In this document: one piece after another, positions 55,182 through 64,000 of the stretch
Numbering within the stretch: position 1 is the stretch's first letter
How the letters are laid out: every line of letters starts with the position of its first letter
NCBI GenBank assembly: GCA_037447655.1
Contig: JBBHKE010002926.1
Span: 137,914 to 201,913, forward strand
DNA length: 64,000 nt
Direction of reading: 5' to 3'
From: Zygnema cylindricum
Lineage: Eukaryota; Streptophyta; Zygnematophyceae; Zygnematales; Zygnemataceae
The notes under the pieces: generated by a model
The model's database searches: none
What the model was told of the DNA's origin: nothing
Seen by the model: the letters and a program-made list of their open reading frames with translations, nothing else
Position numbers and translations under genes: made by a program

Positions 55182-57929
55182 GTATACGCGTATTTTATGG
55201 TTCATGGATCATTTTGTGCGATGATCATACGTGCACACACTTTAAGAACACGGGTCAAACTTCGGCAGGCTGGAATTCTACACTATATAGGCTAAGCATT
55301 CAAGAGACTTGCGTTTCGACTTTTATGCCTACGCTGCAGGAGAGGTAAATAGAAATTACTGTGGCCCACAAATACGAAAAATACTAATACGCTACAAATT
55401 TACAATTACATTGTCCATCGTTACAACGTCGATAACACTTGTCGGGACCTTTTTTGGCCCAAAATCATAAACTACAGTAAAAAATATTATGCAGCCCATC
55501 GTTATTAGCGTTAAGGATTTATTAGTATTTATAATTAACGACAGTACTGTAGTTTAAGTCAAGGCGACGTGGCAGATGGTGGTACACGTTTGTAAACAGT
55601 GCTGCTAAATTATTTTACAGTTTTGGCCAGAAAAAATAGCGATCGAATAAGTGTTATATACACTAATGACAATGGGCGGTGTCCAATAGAGTTATTTACT
55701 TATTTACATTAAAATAACATTTAAGATAATTTGTGAATTTCTCAAATAGTGTTGACGACCGCGTGACAGTTCCTTTCTACAACGTTAAGTGTGAATCGCA
55801 TGTCAATTTACCTTAATTGTTTGTTAGCCGCTGGAAATAATGCGGACACTAAGTGTACAAATTTTTGTTAATAAAATATGATATTAGGCTGAACCATAAA
55901 ATAGCGAAGAAAAACCTATAATATTATATCGGTCATGTTTATTAGTGTTGAAAAGAATTGGTGCGGACGATGATTTAGTGTTAATAGCACTTCTTTTTTT
56001 AATTTGTGTAAAACAAAAGGGAAAACATCGACAAAATTTATAAACTAACGCCAATTTGTGAGTCGAACAAAATCGGATAAATATTCAAAACAGCTGGCAA
56101 GCCATATACAACTGCCTCAAAACCCCTTTTTGTAGCTACACCAAATTGATGCGTTGAAAATTGGTGAGATGCTCCTTGGAGTTAGATACCCATAACACGA
56201 GCCACCAAATAGTACAATACTTCCCCAATTACGATTGGATTTTTTCCTCCAACGACTTTAAAGACAACCATAAGTCAGGCAACAAAAAAAAACGTGACAA
56301 CATTGTGTGGAATGAGTCCACGAGCCATCTCGACCGCCAAATTAAACACAAGGACGAACCTCAGGTATAGGATTTCACGAGGAAATATATCATGAAGTAG
56401 TTCGTAAAACACTATAGACGGACCATCGTCGAAAGGTGAGTGGAACCGATTAACGGCTTGGCAAAAGCTTCACGATCCAAATCAAACATTTCCAAAATAT
56501 CATGCCCTTCAACAAATAAAAGGATATCCAAAGGTGTTGGAGGGTGGAGCAAACACAAATCTTCAACAGTTACTTACAATAACGGAGAGGGATGAACGAC
56601 CAAAGAGCTCGCGCAGCCCAAGAAAAGTCACCCGAACGACCGAGGAGGACAAACCCTTGCGGTCTCGCAGTGGAGCTTCAAAGGGCGCATGACTCGGAAG
56701 ACGTGAGAGAGATCGACTAATTACTCGATATGCGTGACTTTGTTGGAGAGGCTCGCAATCGCCATATAAAAAGAGTTTGCACCAAAACCTTAGTGTTATG
56801 AGCACCACATATTCCCCTTCGAGGCGGCAAAACGAATACCCAAAGCGCAAACATGGGTAGATGGTGCCACGCTGCTTTGTTGGTAATATCAATAGGCAAG
56901 AATTCGAACAAAAGATGTGAAGCTCTTAGGATATAATTCTGAATATGATGAGGGATACGCGAATATAGATGTGGACGAGGGTATTCTAATTGAGAACACC
57001 AAATAACATCCGGGCTTATAACAAATTATTATTCACTCAGAGATGGTTGTCGACGAGCAAGAGTTTGAATGTCTCGTGACACTTGTCAATGCGGTGTGCA
57101 TGTTGCCAAACTGAAGTTGTGGCAATCTTGGAGACACCTTATTTTGAATTGGAGTTGACATCGGCTGCGAAATGGGAGGGGTCTCTTATAAAGGGTTGTA
57201 AAACGGAGGAAGTGTCGTTTAGTTGGAAGGACGCATGTCCCTAACCAATTAACTACCAAGAGGAGACAAGGATCGTGTTGTTAGTGATTTTACAAAAGAG
57301 GTAGATGGTGAATTTGATATTGCGTACGTAAAAGGAAAGGGGCAACATGGGGAAGTGAATGGTCGATATTTATTGGAGAGGATGGAATAGGGTTGAGGGT
57401 GGGTGATGGTGGTGTGCTTACGGGCATATTAATAGTTAAGTTGGTTGCGGCGGATGCGGTTATGGGTGGGTGTTTATGCACGTGCAATGTTGGTGACTGC
57501 AAACAAGGGATAATTTCGTCCTAGGAGGTGGGTAATAGAGGGCTAGAGGGCTAGTTGTGGTGCACTATTCCGGTCGTGGGCAATCTAAAGACGAGTGAGA
57601 CGGGGATCGAGACGCACACTATTTTTGAGGAGCCATGGAGTAAATGAGCATGTGTTGTCGAAGATGAGAGACTTTGACTAAAGTGCCCACTCCACACAAG
57701 GTGTCCGATAACGAAGGAAATGTTTGGCTTGGTTTTTTTTTAAATCAAACCCAAAATCTACCCCTTTAATCGAGGAAAAAAAGGTGGAGGAGCAACACTT
57801 CTCTAAGAGACACTTGCTTTTGGGCACACGCACGATCAATTTGAAGTTGAATTGGACCGAGTTGCGGATCTAAGTAGGCCCCCAAGAGATAAGCAAACAG
57901 GCGAACTTTGACCCCAAAAAATAGAGAAC
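55162..57929. repeat. Large dispersed or tandem repeat, copy A
   Basis: Starts with the right end of the family A MITE and matches 60542-63870 throughout (for example GTATACGCGTATTTTATGGTTC against GTATACGCGTACTTTATGGTTC, and the 57.3 kb GGTGATGGTGGTGTGCTTAC against 63.3 kb). Minus-strand peptides agree between copies but are frameshifted here, so coding capacity is lost. Sequence continuity is resumed at 59691 after a 1.76 kb insertion block. Confidence 0.85.
55485..55682. mobile_element. Family B MITE (no insertion)
   Basis: Left end CAGCCCATCGTTATTAGCGT, right end (complement) ACACCGCCCATTGTCATTAG. It holds TACTGTA at 55551-55557 where the matching element in copy B carries a 492-bp family C insertion. 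Confidence 0.7.
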
Positions 57930-58075
57930 GGATAGAGTTTATTTTGATAGTTATGAATATCCTTATATTTGGGCACATATACCGTCAATTTGAGGCCGAA
58001 TTGGACTGAGTTGCGTAACAAAGTAGAACACCAAGAGAGAGGCAAACGAGCGAAGTTTGTGGCCTGAAAAGTTTG
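57816..58075. repeat. Local 155-bp duplication in copy A
   Basis: TTTGGGCACACGCACGATCAATTTGAAGTTGAATTGGACCGAG at 57816 (quoted only as its first words TTTGGGCACACGCACG) recurs at 57971 as TTTGGGCACATATACCGTCA, including the following AAGAGATAAGCAAACAGGCG / AAGAGAGAGGCAAACGAGCG. Confidence 0.75.
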
Positions 58076-58143
58076 TATCCAAATCCACTATTTTGACTAT
58101 GTGCACACTAAATTTAGCGTCATAATCTAAACGAGAAGTACAA

Positions 58144-59455
58144 TTCACCGCGAATCGTAATTAGAGTAATATACGCTAATTCGGTCGCCCTAAATTTTGA
58201 CTCTATCACCATAAATAGAGTGCATTATTATAAATTATTCTCTACGTTATGTAAGGTACTTTTTGAATGAGCGTTAATAACTCTAATACAATGCCCTTTT
58301 AAATAGTGTGGCGTACGGTCGGTGTCTGACCGTGCAAAATTGTACTTTATTAAGTAAAAAAGTACAAATAATGATTTAATACAGACCGTTATCATATAAA
58401 TGCGTTTTAACAAACCGCGTATTGCAAACGTCATAGTGACGATAAACTGTACGTTTTGTCAAATTATGTACTAATAACTAATTTACAGTAGAGATTTTCA
58501 GCGCGTCAAATTATAATACTTATTTAAATTAGAGTAAGGGTGTGTCTCCGTGAACTTATAACTTAGCGAAAAAGCTTTGTTTTTAAGTGCAGATCCGGCG
58601 GACCCGAATTTCAGACGTCCCTATGTGTACCAAACGAAGTTGTCACTTAAGGGCGTGACGATTGTATACGTCGACAATGCCCGTGACGGCTGTTGACTGT
58701 GTACAATCTGTGACGACGCACGTTATTTTTTGTAAGTGCGTTTGACGTCGCATGATTTTCGTGACATTGTAGACGTATCGTCACGTTATTTTTTGTAACT
58801 GCGTTTGACGTCGCATGATTTTTCTTGTCATTGTAGATGTACCGCCATCCAGCCTTTGCCGTTTCACGGTTGAAGAAGATGCACTTTGCCTTTGTGTCTC
58901 TTGTCCGCTCGACGTGAAATGGCATCGGATCTTGAGACCCTTGGAGAAATAAAATCCGTACTAGGCGCAAACGGACAAAACCAAACAAATTGTGTACTTT
59001 GCTTTGTCGTACTTGAATGCAAACGGACAAAACATAGCGGATCGTGCACTTTTCGTCGTCGCTTGAATTCTTTTGAAATTTTTTGTTTTTTTTTTTACAC
59101 GTGCGAATACGTGTTTCTATTTGTGTTTCAAAAATTATTTGTTTTAAAACACATCTTCCCTGTGTTTAAAAGAAAAGTTTGAAGATGACGTTTCTTGGCG
59201 TGGCCGTGGGTCGAAGAACACAAAACGACAACATGTAGTACATCTTAAATTCGATGATGACGCAAAATGTACTTCTCATTTTTTGTACGGTCGAAACTTA
59301 CGCGGTACGTCTCTAAGTTTTACAGCAAAGCGACAGAAAAAAATCCTTACTTAGGCACATGGAGACGCACCCTAAATTCCTTTTTGAAAAAGTTATATCA
59401 CACAAATTAGAGTTCATAACTCTAATTATTTTTCTCTTTTTTTTACTCTCATTTT
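58144..59455. mobile_element. Family C element, interrupted by a Harbinger-type element
   Basis: The left end TTCACCGCGAATCGTAATTA and about 380 bp of interior match the intact family C copy at 60923-61414. After the nested insertion the sequence resumes near 59404 (AGAGTTCATAACTCTAATTA), and the right end is degraded. Confidence 0.7.
58538..59372. mobile_element. PIF/Harbinger-type non-autonomous element
   Basis: 835 bp with inverted ends GGGTGTGTCTCCGTG and (complement) GGGTGCGTCTCCATG, flanked by TAA on both sides (58535-58537 and 59373-59375). A 3-bp TWA target duplication with GGG-starting ends is the Harbinger/Tourist signature. No transposase frame is seen. A related right end (complement GGGCGTGTTCCCATG, then TAA) is at 60541. 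Confidence 0.8.
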
Positions 59456-59690
59456 TTCTTTGCTCTAAGGGTCAAGTTCCATCAGTCGTTTCTCTAATAG
59501 TACGGCTAACTCTACGGGCCAGGTTAATTGAGTCGATGTTCCATCACGTAGAGTCTGTAATCCACGTGTTATACATTGAGGGGCACCACGTGGGTTTTGA
59601 CCGGATATCTAAAATCTTTTAATAATCTTCACACCGACAAAATTTACTTAAATCTTCACTTTCGTACCATGTACCTGCGTAACAAGTCAT
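59456..59690. other. No feature recognised
   Basis: Short AT-rich stretch between the family C remnant and the resumed copy A sequence. Confidence 0.4.
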
Positions 59691-59923
59691 AAAACGACAG
59701 AATCTTTGTACTTTCTGCAAAGGCCAGTCTTTTACGCCAGCTCATTTTTTGGATTCCTGTTTTCGAACATGACGAAAATTCTTTGCTGGAAATAGTGTGA
59801 CGAAAGAAAATGCGCGACGAAGGACCGTTTCGAGATTACTTTTTTAATTTTCAGTTGCATTTTGAAAAGTACATACCATGTACAAATTTCGTCAAATTTC
59901 GTTGGTTTTACATCGTGACACGT

Positions 59924-60200
59924 AGCTTTTTCGTCCAGCGTGTCACTATTAATTATTTTCTGTATCTGCCAAGTGCCAACCCACCTCTTACAGGTACGTT
60001 GGCAGCTACAGAGAATAGCTTTTTCGTCCAGCGTGTCACTATTAATTATTTTCTGTATCTGCCAAGTGCCAACCCACCTCTTACAGGTACGTTGGCAGCT
60101 ACAGAGAATAGCTTTTTCGTCCAGCGTGTCACTATTAATTATTTTCTGTATCTGCCAAGTGCCAACCCACCTCTTACAGGTACGTTGGCAGCTACAGAGA
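59924..60200. repeat. Three perfect 93-bp tandem units, cut by a gap
   Basis: Unit starts at 59924, 60017 and 60110 (AGCTTTTTCGTCCAGCGTGT...). The copies are identical, 93 bp is 31 codons, and frames stay open on both strands, but the array begins in mid-frame without a start signal. The third unit runs into N bases, so copy number is unknown. Confidence 0.92.
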
Positions 60201-60210
60201 NNNNNNNNNN
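60201..60210. other. Assembly gap (10 N)
   Basis: Ten N bases directly at the end of the 93-bp array; probably collapsed repeat units. Confidence 0.95.
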
Positions 60211-60870
60211 TCACAATAGCTCCAACATTGCTACCTGTTACATTAACATTTAAACACGCGCCCGGTGTCATTAAAGACAAATGGAGATGACATCGCATCC
60301 GTATTTTTCAGCTTTGCGTTCAGAGAACTTCCGATTCCAAATATATCACACCTTAAAGTCGGAAGGCTTCAAACTGGGCACAAGACTTTCACACACGTGG
60401 ATACTAGTAGCGTGTTTCATATTCAAAATAATGAACGCGCAAGTAACGATTCACATAGGCACACTTTGAAAAGTACACCGTAAAATCAGCGCTAAATTCC
60501 AAAATAACGTTTCAAAATATCGGTTACATGGGAACACGCCCTAATAGCGATTCGCGGCGTAGTATACGCGTACTTTATGGTTCATGCAGCATTTTGTGCG
60601 ATGATCATAGGTGCACACACTTTCAGAACACGGGTCAAACTTCGGAAGGCTGAAATTCCACACTATATAAACCTTAGCCTTCAAGAGACTTGCGTTTCGA
60701 CTTTTTATGCCTACGCTACAGTAGAGGTAAACAGAAATTACTGTGGCCCGCGCACAAATTTACAATTACATTGTCCATCGTTACAACCTCGATAACACTA
60801 CACATTTGTCTGAACCTTTTTTTGGCCCAAAATCATAAACTACAGTACAGTACAGTAAAGTATATTATGT

Positions 60871-61548
60871 AGCCCATCGTTTTTAGCGTTAAGGATTTAT
60901 TAGGATATATAATTAACGACACTACACCGCGAATCGTAATTAGAGTTATATACGCTAATTCTGTCACCCCAAATTTTGACTCTATCACCATAAATAGAGT
61001 ACATTACTCTAAATTATATTTTACATTATTTAAGGTACTTTTTGAATGAGCGTTAATAACTCTAATACACTGCCGTTTTAAATATTGTGGCGTACGGTCG
61101 GTGTCTGACCGTGCAAAATTGTACTTTATTAAGTAAAAAAGTACAAACATTGATTTAATACAGGCCGTTATCATGTAACTGCGTTTTAACAAACCGCGTA
61201 GTGCAAACGTCATAATGACGTGAAACTGTAAGTTTTGTCAGATTCTGTACTTGTACCTAATTTACAGTAGATATATTCAGCGCCCAAATTAACGTCCAAA
61301 TTAGGTTATTGATAAATTATAGTATTTTTTTTAAAGGGTTGATTACCCAAAATAGAGTTAATAACTCCAATTAATATTTTTCGTTTTTTTACTCTAATTA
61401 CGATTCGCGGTGTAGTTTAAATCAAGGAGACGCGCCAGATTGTGGTACATGTTTGTAAACAGGTTTTCTAAATTATTTTATATTTTTTGGCCAGAAAAAG
61501 TCACCGATCGAATTAGTGTTATTTACACTAATGACAATGGGCGGTGTA
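60871..61548. mobile_element. Family B MITE carrying a nested family C element
   Basis: Outer ends AGCCCATCGTTTTTAGCGTT and (complement) TACACCGCCCATTGTCATTA. The counterpart at 55485-55682 is uninterrupted. Confidence 0.7.
60923..61414. mobile_element. Complete family C element
   Basis: 492 bp with nearly perfect inverted ends TACACCGCGAATCGTAATTA and (complement) TACACCGCGAATCGTAATTA, then GAG(T). Both edges show TA, consistent with a TA target duplication. No coding frame. Confidence 0.88.
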
Positions 61549-62040
61549 CAATATAGTTATTAACATTAAAATATTATTTAAGATAATTTTTGAATTTATC
61601 AAATAGTGTTGACGACCACGTGACACTTCCTTCTACAACGTTAAGTGTAATTCACATGTTAATTTAACTTCAATGTTTGTTAGCCGCTCGAAATAAGGCG
61701 GACACTAAGTGTAAAAAAAATTGTTAATAAAATATAATATTTAAGTTGATCCATAAAATAGCGAAGAAATACCTAAAATGTAATATTGATCATGTTTATT
61801 AGTGTTGAAAAGAATTGGTGCAAATGATGATTATGTGTTACTAACGTTTATTTTTTGTATGTGTAAAAAAAAAGGGAAAAACATCGACAAAATTTATAAA
61901 TTAAAGCCAATTTGTGTGTTGAACAAATTCGGATAAATAACCAAACCAACTCCCAAGCCATATACAAATGCCTCACAACCCCTTTTTGTAGCAACACCAA
62001 ATTGATGTAGTGAAAATTGGTTGTGAGATGCTACTTAGGG

Positions 62041-62352
62041 TTAGATGCCCATAGCACGAACCACCAAAAAGTACAATACTTCCCCAATTATGATTAGGTT
62101 TTTTCCTCCAACGACTTTAAAGACAACCATAAGTCGGGCAACAAAAAGAAACGTGATAACATTGTGTGGAACGTGTCCACAAGCCGTCTCAACCGCCAAC
62201 TTAAACATAAAGACAAAGCTTATGTATGGGGTTTCACAAAGAGATATATTATAAAGTAGTTCGTAAAACACTCTACGCACCGCTGCCGAAAGGTGAGGGG
62301 AACCGATTAACGTCTTAGCAAAAGCTTCAAGATCAAAATCAAACATTTCCAA
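62041..62352 (-). pseudogene. Open remnant of a repeat-encoded protein
   Basis: A 103-codon frame (contains RRVFYELLYNISLCETPYIS and VVFKVVGGKNLIIIGEVLYF) has a frameshifted counterpart in copy A (56.16-56.47 kb). The neighbouring minus-strand frame QRGTIYPCLCFGHSFCRLEG (62.7 kb) is likewise kept in both copies. Similarity at the protein level suggests an old transposon protein. I do not recognise the family. Confidence 0.4.
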
Positions 62353-64000
62353 AAGATCATGCCCTTCAACAAAGGAAAAGATATCCTAAGGTGTTGGAGG
62401 GTTGATTAAACGTAAATCTTCAACAGTTCCTTCTAAGGACAGAGAGAGCATGAACGACCGAAGAGCTCGCGCAACCCAAGAAAAGTCACCTGAACGAACG
62501 AGGAGGACAAACCCTTGTCGTCTAACAGTGGAGCTTGAAACGGCGCGTGACTCGAAAGACGTGAGACAAATCGACTAATTACTCAAAATGAGTGCCCTTG
62601 TTAGAAAGGCTCCCAATTGCCATTTAAAAAGTGTTAGCACCAAACTTTAGTGTTACCCTAGGCACAAATTCCCCTTCAAGGCGACAAAACGAATGCCCAA
62701 AGCACAAACATGGGTAGATGGTACCACGTTGATTTGTTGGTAATATCAATAGGCAAGAATTCAAACGGAAGTTGTAAAACTCATAGGAGAGGTTCCAAAA
62801 ATTGATGAGGGATATGGGTATATAGATGTGGACGAGGGTAGCCCAAGTGAAAACACCAAATAACATAAGGGCTTATAACAAAATACCATTCACTCGAAGA
62901 TGGTTGTCGACGAACAAGAGTTGGAGTAAACACTTGCTTATGACCTTCGTCATGCTTCCCAATTTCTCGTGACACCCGTCATTGCGGTGTGCATTTTGTT
63001 AAACCGAAGCCATGGCAATCTCGAAGGCCCCTTCTTTTGAAGTGGGGTTTACACGGGCTTCTAAATGAAAAGGGTCTCTTATAAAGGGTCGAAAAATGGA
63101 GGATTTGTCGTTTAGTTGGAAATACGCATGTCCGTAACCAGTTTAACTACCAAAAGGAGACAAGGATCGTGTTGTTGGTCGTTCTACAAAAGAGGTTGAT
63201 GGTGAAAGGTGAGATTGTGCATGGAGAAGGTAAGGGGCAACACGGGGAAGTGAATGGTCGAGATTTATCGGAGAGGATGGAACAGGGTTAAGGTTGGGTG
63301 ATGGTGGTGTGCTTACGGTCATATTAATAGTTGAGTTGGTGGCGGCGGATGCGGTTATATGTGAGTGTTTATGCACGTGCAATGTCGGTGATTCACCAAA
63401 TAGAAGCGAATGTAAATGAGGGATAAATTCATCCTAAGAGGTGGGTAACAGATGGTTAGAGGGCTAGTTGAGGTGCACAAATAGGGTCGTGCGTGATCTA
63501 AAGACGAGGGAGACGGGGATCGATACGCACATTGCTTTTGAGGAGCCATGGAGTAAATGATCATGTGTTGTTGAAGATGAGATGAGAGACTTTGACCAAA
63601 TTGCCCACTCCACACAAGGTGTCCGATTGCCAAGGAAATGTCTAGTTTGGTTTTTGTTTTTAAATCCAACCCAAAATATACCCCTTTAATCCAACAAAAA
63701 TGTTGAAAGGGTTGTGGAAAAAAGGGTGGAGGAGCAACACTTCTATAAGAGACACTTGCTTTTGGGCACATGCACGATGAATTTGAAGTTGAATTGGACC
63801 AAATTGCGGACCCAAGTAGCCCCCCAAGAGATAAGTAAACAGACGAAGTTTGACCTCAAAAGTAGAGAACAAAAACGACAGAATCTTTGTACTTTCTGCA
63901 AACGCCAGTCTTTTACGCCAGCTCATTTTTTGGATTCCTGTTTTCGAACATGACGAAAATTCTTTGCTGGAAATAGTGTGACGAAAGAAATTGCGCGACG

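Larger units (their letters stand above)
59691..60245. repeat. Continuation of the large repeat, also at 63871-64000
   Basis: AACGACAGAATCTTTGTACT and the next 120 bases match 63871-64000 almost base for base, so the repeat unit goes on past the window end. Includes the 93-bp array and the gap. Confidence 0.8.
60542..63870. repeat. Large repeat, copy B
   Basis: Matches copy A (55162-57929). It is longer because of the family C insertion. Its left edge falls inside a family A MITE end that is preceded by a Harbinger-like end plus TAA. The right edge joins directly to the sequence found at 59691, showing that the 1.76 kb block in copy A is an insertion. Confidence 0.85.

Noticed and set aside
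57290-57502. Pro/Ser/Thr-rich minus-strand frames in both large-repeat copies (also 63143-63382)
   Set aside because: Conserved between copies, but no longer continuous with the neighbouring frames and not recognisable; treated as part of the decayed repeat, not a gene.
59732-60298. 188-codon minus-strand frame with three identical 31-residue repeats
   Set aside because: The repeat is open on both strands, includes the gap Ns, and has no start context or known domain; more likely satellite DNA.

Overview
The window looks like nuclear DNA of a land plant or close streptophyte relative. The protein-coding genes have GT-AG introns and plant-type products (a TSPO with a plastid-like presequence, an HSP70-8-type chaperone, an SUVR5-type histone methyltransferase, a NUMOD3 protein and a plant 2-oxoglutarate oxygenase family member). 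Intergenic DNA is AT-rich and full of small inverted-repeat transposons, LINE debris and GA/CT tracts. The long introns argue against a compact algal genome. I cannot name the species. Two 10-N gaps (14792-14801 and 60201-60210) mark a draft assembly.

Layout. 1-3.6 kb: purine/pyrimidine tracts and decayed LINE copies. 4.9-6.0 kb (-): TSPO. 6.0-17.9 kb (+): an HSP70-8-like locus. The 5' half (3.3 kb upstream DNA with tRNA-Thr sequences, exons 1 and 2) is present twice in tandem. Only one exon 3 and one set of exons 4-6 are visible, so the second 5' copy sits physically between exon 3 and exon 4. 21.4-29.8 kb (-): a six-exon NUMOD3-motif gene. 32.2-36.1 kb (+): a two-exon 2OG-Fe(II) oxygenase-like gene, divergent from the NUMOD3 gene. 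36.9-38.2 kb (-): the C-terminal part of a LINE. 40.3-54.9 kb (-): SUVR5 in eleven exons (about 2009 residues), with zinc-binding repeats, two C2H2 fingers, pre-SET, SET and post-SET. 55.2-64 kb: a transposon-rich block in which a roughly 2.8 kb sequence occurs twice, each copy differently interrupted by nested elements.

The most unusual signal is in the introns. In all three genes with several long introns, and probably in the 2OG gene, introns begin or end with tandem arrays whose repeat unit is the splice junction itself (donor, or pyrimidine tract plus acceptor). Some units carry flanking exon sequence, so decoy splice sites are lined up beside the real one. A second theme is a large set of small TIR elements with different interiors but the same ends (TA-CACCG...ATTAGNGTT), dominating the spaces between genes. 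Paired duplicated segments provide occupied and empty sites for three insertions.

The genes have no obvious joint pathway. They are unrelated housekeeping, stress or chromatin genes in a transposon-rich setting.
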